DNA of 45,421 bases from Candidatus Methanophagaceae archaeon GoMg1 (GTDB lineage Archaea > Halobacteriota > Syntropharchaeia > Alkanophagales > Methanospirareceae), in the NCBI GenBank assembly GCA_013180605.1, contig QBUL01000183.1, positions 1-45,421 on the forward strand, written 5' to 3'. A model generated the notes under the pieces. It had not been told where the DNA came from and searched no databases. It worked only from the letters and a program-made list of their open reading frames with translations. This document shows positions 8,441 through 15,945 of this stretch, in pieces. Each line of letters opens with the position of its first letter. Within the stretch, counting starts at the first letter, position 1. Both the position numbers and the translations under genes were made by a program.

Positions 8441-9487
8441 TTACGAATACACCTTCAGGATATTGTAAAATGTATCTCGTTCCGCCGGTATCTTGTTAGC
8501 GCCATTCACAATGCTCAGAACCTTTTTTGTCGTAAGCATAAGCGGTGTTTTAGCTCCTGCTGCATGTGTAATCCTTTCCTCCATAAGTGTTCCGTCTAAA
8601 TCATTCGCACCGTAATTCAAAGCGACTTGAGCAAGTTTCTCGCCGAGTGCAACCCAGTAAGCCCTTATGCTCTTAAAATTCCGCAGAACTATTCTTGAAA
8701 CCGCAATCGTTTTGAGGACATCCATAGGATCCGTTTTTTCTTCTACAAGCCCCAACGCATTGAGTTCAGTGTTTTCAGGATAGAAAAGAAGAGGGATAAA
8801 GGAGACAAAGCCACCTGTCTGTTCCTGTAACTTCCAGAGCTTGTATAAATGAGCAGCGCGGTGTTCTGGCTTTTCAATATGCCCAAAGAGCATCGTGGCA
8901 TTGCTCTTTATTCCAAGGCGATGTGCAATCGCCATTATCCGAAGCCATTCATCCGCTTTTATTTTGTTCGGGCAGATGACTTTTCGTATCTCATTAGCCA
9001 GAATCTCCGCTCCACCGCCGGGCATTGCTTGCAGTCCCGCATCTTGCAGCCTTGATAGTACTTCCTCAACGCTCATTCCCTCAACCTGCGCGATGAAGTG
9101 AATTTCAGTGGCTGTCAACGCTTTGATGATAACGTGTGGGTATCTCTTCTTTATCTGCCCGAAAATCTGCTCGAAGTATTCTATGCCTATCTCAGGATTG
9201 AGTGAACCGACAATATGAAGCTCAGTAGCACCTATTTTTACTGCAGCCGCAACCTTCTCAAGCACCACCTCAATGCTCATAAAATAGGCATCGCTATCCG
9301 CAGCATCACGGTAAAAGGCGCAAAGGGGGCATTTTGAGACGCATATATTCGTGTAGTTTATATGCCTGTTAATGACGAACGTGACGATATTTCCATTCGC
9401 CCGATTGATGTAATCTGCAAACGTTCCGAGCTCATGTGTGTCCCGTTTAAAAAGCTCTTCAATCCTTTCTGGTGTCCATTCATCCAT
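8441..9487 (-). CDS. mqnE: Aminodeoxyfutalosine synthase
   Basis: Radical SAM enzyme with CVSKCPLC (Cys49, 53, 56 from the chosen start). MqnE signatures: ALTATEIHF, AMPGGGAEI, SNATMLFGHIE, AYWVALGEKLAQVALNYGA, then DLDGTLMEE. It joins 3-enolpyruvylbenzoate to the adenosyl group of SAM. An upstream in-frame ATG at 9586 exists, but the TATA box (9527-9534) and palindrome (9544-9574) lie downstream of it. The start is therefore most likely ATG 9487 (MDEWTPER), about 40 bases after the TATA. First gene of the mqnE-A-C operon. Confidence 0.92.
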   Translation of the reverse strand: MDEWTPERIEELFKRDTHELGTFADYINRANGNIVTFVINRHINYTNICVSKCPLCAFYRDAADSDAYFMSIEVVLEKVAAAVKIGATELHIVGSLNPEIGIEYFEQIFGQIKKRYPHVIIKALTATEIHFIAQVEGMSVEEVLSRLQDAGLQAMPGGGAEILANEIRKVICPNKIKADEWLRIMAIAHRLGIKSNATMLFGHIEKPEHRAAHLYKLWKLQEQTGGFVSFIPLLFYPENTELNALGLVEEKTDPMDVLKTIAVSRIVLRNFKSIRAYWVALGEKLAQVALNYGANDLDGTLMEERITHAAGAKTPLMLTTKKVLSIVNGANKIPAERDTFYNILKVYS

Positions 9488-9526
9488 TTTCGACGTTTTC
9501 GATAATTTACTTCTTTTATTCCACTT

Positions 9527-9574
9527 GTATATACCTACCCCTTTATGTTCATATTCAATAATGAATATGACATA
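9527..9574 (-). promoter_or_regulatory. Promoter with regulon palindrome, site B (mqnEAC)
   Basis: TATA box GTATATAC at 9527-9534 for leftward transcription. An inverted repeat at 9544-9574 has inner arms TATTCA (9552-9557) / TGAATA (9562-9567) and outer arms like site A (TATGTTCA / TGACATA), again with one extra base on the left. The element sits immediately upstream of the TATA box. Confidence 0.7.
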
Positions 9575-9601
9575 ATCACGGTTCAATCTAAACTGAATAT
9601 A

Positions 9602-10357
9602 TTATATATACACCCACCTGCACACTTTCTTCTCTATTTTCTCAATCACGATATACAATCCGAATCCAAGCAAAGCCATTGATACCATCGTGGCATACAA
9701 ATCAGGATAATTCGCCCGGCTCCATGAATCCATAATCAGGTATCCCAATCCTTTTCTCGTTGCAAACGACTCCACGAAGAACAGTACCGCTATTGAAGTC
9801 CCCACGCTTATTCGCATTGCTGTAAGAATTTTCGGAACGCAGGCAGGAAAAATCACGTGCTTATATATGTCTCGTCTACTCGCACTTAGGGAAAGCATTG
9901 AATACACATAATTTATGCTTAAATTCCTCGATGCATCCCTCGTAGTTACGAGAATCTGGAAGAAAACGATTATGGCTATCAGTATTATTTTTGATAAATC
10001 ACCAATACCAAAGAGCAGAATGATTAGAGGAAGTAAAACGATATGAGGAATTGGATAGAGCAAATATACAAAGGGAGCGACAAATTTGTCCACTCCCTCT
10101 TCGTGGCTCACTAAACCGATAGGAACTGCTAGAGAGGAAGCCAATGCAACCCCATAAAACACTCGTAGCGCACTGATTGACAAATGCGATATTAAACTAC
10201 CATCTGCCAGCCCCGCTATAAAAGCAGAAAACACGGCTAAAGGTGTTGGCAGAGCTATCGAATCCAGGATGCGTGCCAGCAGATACCATATCGCCAGTAT
10301 AAAAAATCCCGTAATTAAATAGCTCCTGTATCTATGCTCTGTCTCACCTCTCGGCAT
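9602..10357 (-). CDS. ABC transporter permease (SsuC/NrtB/TauC type)
   Basis: 251 residues with about six transmembrane helices. It resembles the BPD_transp_1 permeases of nitrate/sulfonate/thiamine-precursor importers; the EAA loop region reads SASRRDIYKHVIFPACVPKI. It overlaps the ATPase gene by 43 bases, so the true start may be internal: an AGGAG lies inside the overlap but no ordinary start codon follows it closely. Third gene of the SBP-ATPase-permease operon. mqnE begins just downstream on the same strand from its own promoter. Confidence 0.88.
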   Translation of the reverse strand: MPRGETEHRYRSYLITGFFILAIWYLLARILDSIALPTPLAVFSAFIAGLADGSLISHLSISALRVFYGVALASSLAVPIGLVSHEEGVDKFVAPFVYLLYPIPHIVLLPLIILLFGIGDLSKIILIAIIVFFQILVTTRDASRNLSINYVYSMLSLSASRRDIYKHVIFPACVPKILTAMRISVGTSIAVLFFVESFATRKGLGYLIMDSWSRANYPDLYATMVSMALLGFGLYIVIEKIEKKVCRWVYI

Positions 10358-11055
10358 TTATCGAAAAACACCTCCTTTGTTCTGTAATTTAAATCACCCA
10401 TCTCGGCATTATCTATCGCCCTTATTACGGTTCCCGGTCTTGAAGAAAGCACGATTATTCTTCTTCCAAGGAATACCGCCTCTTCTATGCTGTGCGTAAC
10501 GAGCAGCATGGTCATCCTTTTTTCCTTCCATAGCCGCAGCAGAAAATTCTGCAGGTTCTCCCTCGTTAATGCGTCTAAAGAAGATAAAGGTTCATCCATG
10601 AGCAAAATCTTTGGATTCAAAGCCAATGCCCTTGCAAATGCCACTCTTTGCTGCATACCACGCGAAATCTGGTTTGGATACCGATTTTCAAATCCTTTTA
10701 ATCCGAGTTCGCTTAGAAGACTCGTAACGATTTCCTTTCGTTCTTTTCTATTTAAACCACGCAATTCCAAACCCAAAGAAGCATTTTCATACACGGTCTT
10801 CCAGGGAAACAAGCCATAATTCTGAAACACCAGTGCTACTTCCTTTGACGGTGATGACATGTCCTTCCCAACAATTACTGCTTTCCCCTCCGTTGGCTTC
10901 AGAATTCCTGTTAAAATAAGCAAAAGCGTGGTCTTTCCGCATCCCGAAGGCCCTATAATCGAACAACTTTCTCCACTGCGAATATCAAAATTAACATCGC
11001 GTAACGCTTCTGTTCCGTCAGGATATCGCTTGGTTATGTCTTTCGCTTTGATCAT
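10315..11055 (-). CDS. ABC transporter ATP-binding protein (SsuB/NrtD type)
   Basis: 246 residues. Walker A GPSGCGKTT (about 38-46), Q-loop VFQNYGLFPW, a signature degenerated to ISRGMQQR rather than LSGGMQQR, Walker B ILLMDEP, D-loop SSLD and H-loop LLVTHS. It energises import with the permease at 9602. Its ATG overlaps the TGA of the substrate-binding protein gene (ATGA), a strong sign of a single transcript. Confidence 0.92.
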   Translation of the reverse strand: MIKAKDITKRYPDGTEALRDVNFDIRSGESCSIIGPSGCGKTTLLLILTGILKPTEGKAVIVGKDMSSPSKEVALVFQNYGLFPWKTVYENASLGLELRGLNRKERKEIVTSLLSELGLKGFENRYPNQISRGMQQRVAFARALALNPKILLMDEPLSSLDALTRENLQNFLLRLWKEKRMTMLLVTHSIEEAVFLGRRIIVLSSRPGTVIRAIDNAEMGDLNYRTKEVFFDKCREVRQSIDTGAI

Positions 11056-12014
11056 GCACGTTCATTAATTACATCTTCGTATGAAATGTCCTTCTGCACC
11101 AGATTCTTGTTTCGCATCCAGTTGAGAACTTCTGCGAAACTATCTCTTGGATATGGCTGAGGCTTCATGTAGGTTACCATCTTGTAACTACTGGCTATCT
11201 CTTTTGGAATCTTTGCAACTTCTATGAGTAGTTCTCGATAATTTTCCGGGTTGGTATTTATTCTCTCTACTGCTTCGCTATAAGCATCCAGGAATTTATA
11301 TACGCATGATGGATGCTCTTTTATGAAATCGCCTCTGAAAGCGATCACCGTTTGACTCACCGTTTCATCGAGCATTGCATCCGAGATAATCAGTTTAGCA
11401 CCTTTATGGATTGCGTAACTCGCTAGTGGTTCGGGAAGCGTGGCAGCCTCCACCTCATCGGCAAGCAGCATCTGCATCCTTATTGGAACTTTTTTAACTT
11501 CTATCTTCTTCACGTTTACATCACCCAATAAAGCATCCGTTATCCACTCTATAATCGTATTACGAGAAATTGCGATTTCTTTTCCTTCTAAATCCGCTAA
11601 AGTGTTCACGTTCGAGTTGGGACTGGCAAGAATAGCAAAGCGCATCTTTTCCGGTGTCTCTTGCAGTTCGAGACTGACGGCCCTGACATCATAGCCCGCA
11701 TTTCGTAACACCATTATCCCCACCGGGTCGCTCTCACAGGCGTCTATTTCGCAGGCATTTAAAGCACTGTCGCGCTCCATAGCGCTATGGAAAGGCACAA
11801 CTTCCACATCTAACCCGCGATTTGCGAAAATCCCTTCTCTCGCCGCTACGTAGTAAGGTAAAGTAGCCTCGTCTGGCATAACCCCTATCTTTATCCCTAT
11901 TTTTTCTTCTCCCAATTCCCCCTTTCCTTCCGGCGATAGATAAAAATACACTGCACAGCCTGCAACGGCAATTAACACTATTGCTATCGAAGCAATTACT
12001 TTTTTATTTGGCAT
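11052..12014 (-). CDS. ABC transporter substrate-binding lipoprotein (NMT1/SsuA-like)
   Basis: 320 residues. A lipoprotein signal (IAVAGC, Cys20) precedes an NMT1/THI5-type binding fold: IGVMPDEATLPYYVAAREGIF, LADLEGKEIAISR, PEPLASYAIHKGAKLI. The same fold underlies MqnA/MqnD, but the signal peptide and neighbouring ATPase and permease make it a transport protein. The ligand is unknown. Its promoter carries the palindrome shared with mqnEAC, so the cargo may be a menaquinone-related aromatic or nucleoside, or simply something needed under the same conditions (inference). The TATA box at 12037-12046 is about 25 bp from the ATG, consistent with a leaderless mRNA. Confidence 0.9.
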   Translation of the reverse strand: MPNKKVIASIAIVLIAVAGCAVYFYLSPEGKGELGEEKIGIKIGVMPDEATLPYYVAAREGIFANRGLDVEVVPFHSAMERDSALNACEIDACESDPVGIMVLRNAGYDVRAVSLELQETPEKMRFAILASPNSNVNTLADLEGKEIAISRNTIIEWITDALLGDVNVKKIEVKKVPIRMQMLLADEVEAATLPEPLASYAIHKGAKLIISDAMLDETVSQTVIAFRGDFIKEHPSCVYKFLDAYSEAVERINTNPENYRELLIEVAKIPKEIASSYKMVTYMKPQPYPRDSFAEVLNWMRNKNLVQKDISYEDVINERA

Positions 12015-12036
12015 GTTCCTAGATTTTCTATTCGAC

Positions 12037-12086
12037 GTATAAATACATACCCTTTTATTTTCATATCCAACAATGAATATAACATA
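12037..12086. promoter_or_regulatory. Divergent promoter with regulon palindrome, site C
   Basis: Between the ABC operon (leftward) and the winged-helix regulator (rightward). TATA GTATTTATAC (minus strand, 12037-12046). The palindrome core TATCCA (12064-12069) / TGAATA (12074-12079) is followed by an ACATATCACAAA block also present at site A. The spacing from TATA edge to core (17 bp) equals that of site B. The core also lies where the TATA region of the regulator gene (ATG 12095) should be, so one bound protein could activate leftward and repress itself rightward. Confidence 0.7.
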
Positions 12087-12094
12087 TCACAAAA

Positions 12095-12712
12095 ATGCCG
12101 AAATACGAATATATCGGAGCAATTCTCGAATACCTGCTCAAAAAAGGGCAGTCCAGCAAATATGCCATCTCAAAGGGCACGGCAATACCGTATTCAACCG
12201 TTCTACGGAAGCTTCCTGAGATGGATGCGGCATATATAATCCAGCAGGTTGCTGAAGGTAAACGAGGCGCTGAGATTTACATGATAACACCCAAAGGGGC
12301 GCTTCTCGCATACTTCGGCGGGCACGTGAGGACACCTGAGCTCTTCGTTGCGTTGCCTGCTATTATGAAGCATGTGCGTGTTTCATTGGCGGAATTACCT
12401 GCTGTCAGCAATCCATTGGATTTCATCCTTGCGGAACTCCCATTCAAACTCTCACGATTGGAGGACCTGAAAGCGGAGGAAGCGGTAAGCATCCTGGGTA
12501 TGATTCTCATCTGGCGACACGACGAATGGTATCACGAAATAGGGAAAGAAGAACTCAAGCGACTCTTGTTCTGGAAGGAGAACTATCAAATCCTGAGGCT
12601 TCTCATCGCGGGTTCCGTCAACACGCTCAGGAAAATGAGCGAACAGGCGATGAGATTGAGCGAGCTGGCTGATAAGTTCCTTTCAGAAATAGAGGAGTTG
12701 CGGGAGCGTTAA
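12095..12712 (+). CDS. Winged-helix transcriptional regulator, candidate controller of the mqn regulon
   Basis: 205 residues. The N-terminal winged helix (about 1-70: IGAILEYLLKKGQSSKYAIS, then IPYSTVLRKLPEM, then MITPKGALL) resembles PadR/MarR-like archaeal regulators. The C-terminal 120 residues are mostly helical and may be the effector or dimer domain. I do not recognise a named family. The gene is divergent from the ABC importer, and the conserved palindrome sits in between. The same palindrome is found at the radical SAM and mqnE promoters, so this protein is the natural candidate for binding it (inference). Confidence 0.75.
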   Translation: MPKYEYIGAILEYLLKKGQSSKYAISKGTAIPYSTVLRKLPEMDAAYIIQQVAEGKRGAEIYMITPKGALLAYFGGHVRTPELFVALPAIMKHVRVSLAELPAVSNPLDFILAELPFKLSRLEDLKAEEAVSILGMILIWRHDEWYHEIGKEELKRLLFWKENYQILRLLIAGSVNTLRKMSEQAMRLSELADKFLSEIEELRER

Positions 12713-12751
12713 TTTCCTGTCGTATATAATGTATACCTTCCTTCTATTTAA

Positions 12752-12850
12752 GACACAGATTTACACGGATTTTTTCTTTTATTGGGCGGGAGGGAATATT
12801 TTTAACGGCGTTGATCTTTTCATCTGTGTCAATCTGCGTTAATCGGTGTC
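12752..12850. repeat. Imperfect inverted repeat of the dispersed 'CTGTGT-AATCTG' type
   Basis: Arms at 12752-12771 and 12831-12850 match as inverted repeats at about 16 of 20 positions. They surround roughly 60 bp that contain a further ATCTGTGTCAATC block. Sequences of this kind occur as dispersed non-coding repeats in many environmental prokaryote genomes. It fills most of the 245-bp gap before cdhA and could also act as a terminator for the regulator gene. Confidence 0.55.
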
Positions 12851-12957
12851 TATAATGATCACTTGTGAAAGAAAGTTTAACCGAACAAAATAGCAAAACT
12901 TAAATAGGCTATCTTTAAAATAAAGAGAATACGGGAATAAAATTTGAAAAGGGGAAG

Positions 12958-15348
12958 ATGGAAGAAATAAAAAAAGGCGGAATATTTACCATCCCTGAGT
13001 TGCAAAACGTGCGGATAAACATAGGCGAGATAATTGAGGAGGAAGAGGAATGGGAGCCAATGGGCCCGCATCCGATGCCGCGGATAGCTACGCTTCGAGA
13101 CTGGGACTTCAAGCTTTTGAACAGATACAAGCCCTTTTACGCACCGCTATGCGACATGTGCTGTCTTTGCACGTACGGTAAATGTGACCTCACGGGGAAT
13201 AAAAAAGGTGCATGCGGAATAAGAATGGACGCACAGCAAGGAAGGATTGTCCTTCTTGCCTGTTTAATAGGCTGTAGTGCGCATTGTGCACACGGAAGGC
13301 ATCTTTTGCACGACATGATAAACAAGTTTGGGCGTGACGTGCCGATAGATTTCGGACCTAAGGTAAATATAGAAGCGCCCTTAACAAGATTGGTATGCGG
13401 TATAAAACCGAAGACGATAGGCGATTACGACAAAGTACTCAGTTACGTTGAAGAGCAGATAGTTCAACTGGCAGACGCACTTCACACCGGTCAGGAGGGG
13501 TCATATCTGGACTTCGAGTCGAAAACGTTGCACATGGGTATGCTTGATTCGTTGAGCAAGGAAGCCGCGGATATTATTCAGATTGCGTGTTATGGCATGC
13601 CCACGAGCTTTGCGGGCGATGGACCTGACGTTCCGCTGGTGGACGTAGGAATAGGAACAGTTGACACGAACAAACCGGTTATTATTGTTATAGGGCATAA
13701 CGTACCGCCGGCTGCCGATATAGGCGTCTACTTGATAGAAAACGGACTTGACGATAAGGTAGAACTCGGTGGCATCTGCTGCACCTCTATTGACACCACG
13801 CGAGTGTACAATAAAGCAAAGGTAGTATCCGCACTTGGCCGGCAACTGCGTGTGCTGCGTGCAGGCATTGCGGACGTCGTAGTGATAGACGAGCAGTGCA
13901 TCCGTGCGGACGTATTAGAACTTTGCCAGCACACTCAGTCGCCTATGATCGCAACGAACGACAAGGCAATGCACGGGCTGGAGAATAGAACGGACGACAA
14001 AACGGACAAAATAGTGGATGATTTGGTGAGTGGGCGAGTCCCCGGAGTCATAATACTCGAGCCTGACCAGGTGGGCGAGGTTGCTGTGAGGACTGCGCTG
14101 CAAGTGGATAAGAAGCGAAAAGCGTTAAGCTTCATTCTCAGCGATGCCGAGTTCACGCGTTACGTTAACGACTGTATCCAGTGTGGTAGCTGCACACTTG
14201 CATGTCCTAACGGGCTTCGTATTGGCGAGGCGAATAAAAGTGCCGCAGCGGGAAACGTGAAACCGCTTGCCGACTTGTTCGACATCTGCGTCGGCTGTGG
14301 CAGATGTGAGCAGGTATGTAAGAAACACATCCCGATTGTGGACGTGGTAACAAAAGCAGCGTATCCGCAGGTAAAAGAAGAGAAGGGAAAGATGCGAGTA
14401 GGGAGGGGACCCGTATGGGACAGTGAGATAAGAGAGGTGGGTGCCCCCCTTGTTTTAGGTACTATTCCGGGTATTATCGCACCGATAGGCTGTGGAAATT
14501 ATCCCAATGGTACAAAAGAGGTGCAGCTTATCGTGAAGGAGTTTGCAGAGCGGAATTATATCGTTACGCTGACGGGCTGCATGGCGATTGATTGTGCGCT
14601 CTGGAAGGACGAAGAAGGGAAAACGGTGTATGAGCAGCATCATGGCAGGTTCGATGCCGGTGGCGTGCTGAACATAGGCTCGTGCGTCTCCAATGCGCAC
14701 ATACACGGTGCAGCGATAAAAGTAGCGAGTATATTCGCCGGGCGACCGCTGCGTGGCAATTATGAGGAAATAGCGGATTACATCTTAAGCCGCGTAGGTG
14801 CGTGTGGCGTCGCGTGGGGCGCGATGTCGCAGAAGGCGGCTTCTATCGCTACGGGCTTCAACAGACTGGGAGTTCCCGCAGTGGTGGGTCCTCATGGTGT
14901 GAAATACCGGAGGGCGTTCCTGAGTCGTCCGGACATAAAAGAAGATTGGACGCTGATAGACGCTACTGATGGTTCGAAGGTTTATGTGGAGCCGGGACCG
15001 CAGGATTTACTCGTGGCTTGTGAAACGGTGGAGGAGGCGCTGCCGATGATGGCAAAGCTCTGCATCCGGCCTTCGGATACTGACCGTGGACGGTCTATAA
15101 AACTGACGCATTACATAGACCTCAACCAGAAGTATCTCAACGCGTATCCACCTGATTGGCATCTGTTCGTGAGGGCTGCGAGCGACCTGCCCATTGCTAC
15201 GCGGAACGAGTTACTGAAGAAGCTGGAAGACGAACAAAGCTGGGAGATAGACTGGAAGACGAAGAAGATAGTAGAAGGTCCGATAAGGGCATACAACCCG
15301 TCGTTTAATCCGACGAATTTAGAAAGGCTGATAAGGAGGAAGAAATGA
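12958..15348 (+). CDS. cdhA: CO dehydrogenase/acetyl-CoA synthase complex, alpha subunit
   Basis: 796 residues, the usual length for archaeal CdhA, the nickel CODH subunit. N-terminal cluster ligands CDMCCLCTYGKC (Cys65-76) and C86. Two ferredoxin-like 4Fe-4S motifs (CIQCGSCTLACP about 405-415, CVGCGRCEQVCKKHIP about 442-457). Catalytic-cluster Cys/His residues lie in GICCTS, TGCMAIDCA, IGSCVSNAH and RVGACGVAWGAM. It interconverts CO and CO2 for acetyl-CoA synthesis or cleavage. The start is set by AAAGGGGAAG before ATG 12958. It heads the operon cdhA-cdhB-frhB-like; no cdhC, cdhD or cdhE is in the window. Confidence 0.95.
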   Translation: MEEIKKGGIFTIPELQNVRINIGEIIEEEEEWEPMGPHPMPRIATLRDWDFKLLNRYKPFYAPLCDMCCLCTYGKCDLTGNKKGACGIRMDAQQGRIVLLACLIGCSAHCAHGRHLLHDMINKFGRDVPIDFGPKVNIEAPLTRLVCGIKPKTIGDYDKVLSYVEEQIVQLADALHTGQEGSYLDFESKTLHMGMLDSLSKEAADIIQIACYGMPTSFAGDGPDVPLVDVGIGTVDTNKPVIIVIGHNVPPAADIGVYLIENGLDDKVELGGICCTSIDTTRVYNKAKVVSALGRQLRVLRAGIADVVVIDEQCIRADVLELCQHTQSPMIATNDKAMHGLENRTDDKTDKIVDDLVSGRVPGVIILEPDQVGEVAVRTALQVDKKRKALSFILSDAEFTRYVNDCIQCGSCTLACPNGLRIGEANKSAAAGNVKPLADLFDICVGCGRCEQVCKKHIPIVDVVTKAAYPQVKEEKGKMRVGRGPVWDSEIREVGAPLVLGTIPGIIAPIGCGNYPNGTKEVQLIVKEFAERNYIVTLTGCMAIDCALWKDEEGKTVYEQHHGRFDAGGVLNIGSCVSNAHIHGAAIKVASIFAGRPLRGNYEEIADYILSRVGACGVAWGAMSQKAASIATGFNRLGVPAVVGPHGVKYRRAFLSRPDIKEDWTLIDATDGSKVYVEPGPQDLLVACETVEEALPMMAKLCIRPSDTDRGRSIKLTHYIDLNQKYLNAYPPDWHLFVRAASDLPIATRNELLKKLEDEQSWEIDWKTKKIVEGPIRAYNPSFNPTNLERLIRRKK

Positions 15349-15397
15349 TGGGCGGTGATTGTATAGTTATGAAGATGCGGGAGGAGGTAAGATGGTA

Positions 15398-15931
15398 ATG
15401 GAAATACCATTTGACGTGGCGAATATAGCGGGTCCTGAAACAGGAGGGATAGCACCGCCGGAAGTGATAGGGAGTTATATCACAAGTGCAAAGAAGCCTC
15501 TGCTCGTTGTTGGCTCGGAGCTACTGTGGGACGATTTTTTTATAGAGATAGCAATAGAAATAGGCAAAAAGGGGATACCTATTGCTGCAACGGGACACAG
15601 CATAAAAGGATTCGTAGAAAAGGAGTACACGGAGAACGTGACTTATTACAACCTGCATGAACTCACCAATTGTTTACGCGACCCGAACTGGAAAGGTCTG
15701 GATGGCGGTGGGAATTACGATTTCGTGATATTTTATGGCATCCTCTATTATTACGCATCGCAGATGCTGTCGTGCATAAAGAATTTCGCAACTGATCCGT
15801 TGATGCGTGCGGTTTCTATTGACCGGTATTATCATCCAAATGCGCGGATGAGTTTTACGAACATATCGCCGAGGATGGAAGAGGAATATAAGGATATGCT
15901 GCGGAAGTTGGTGGTAAGTATAAAGAGGTAG
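15398..15931 (+). CDS. cdhB: CO dehydrogenase/acetyl-CoA synthase complex, epsilon (CdhB) subunit
   Basis: About 177 residues of CdhB type: IPFDVANIAGPETG, KKPLLVVGSELLWDD, GIPIAATGHS, YDFVIFYGILYYYASQML, DRYYHPNARMSF. The subunit pairs with CdhA in the alpha2-epsilon2 module and has a DHS-like nucleotide-binding fold. GGAGGAGGT at 15380-15388 favours ATG 15398 (MEIPFDV), or ATG 15392; a longer frame runs up to 15359. It ends in TAG, so TAG is a normal stop codon in this genome. Confidence 0.9.
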   Translation: MEIPFDVANIAGPETGGIAPPEVIGSYITSAKKPLLVVGSELLWDDFFIEIAIEIGKKGIPIAATGHSIKGFVEKEYTENVTYYNLHELTNCLRDPNWKGLDGGGNYDFVIFYGILYYYASQMLSCIKNFATDPLMRAVSIDRYYHPNARMSFTNISPRMEEEYKDMLRKLVVSIKR

Positions 15932-15945
15932 GGTAGGGATTCAGA

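Noticed and set aside
8441-9586. mqnE starting at 9586
   Set aside because: The TATA box and the conserved palindrome both lie downstream of that ATG, so the transcript cannot include it.
11052-12014. Additional MqnA/MqnD-type enzyme
   Set aside because: Lipoprotein signal peptide and ATGA coupling to an ABC ATPase show it is a transport binding protein despite the related fold.
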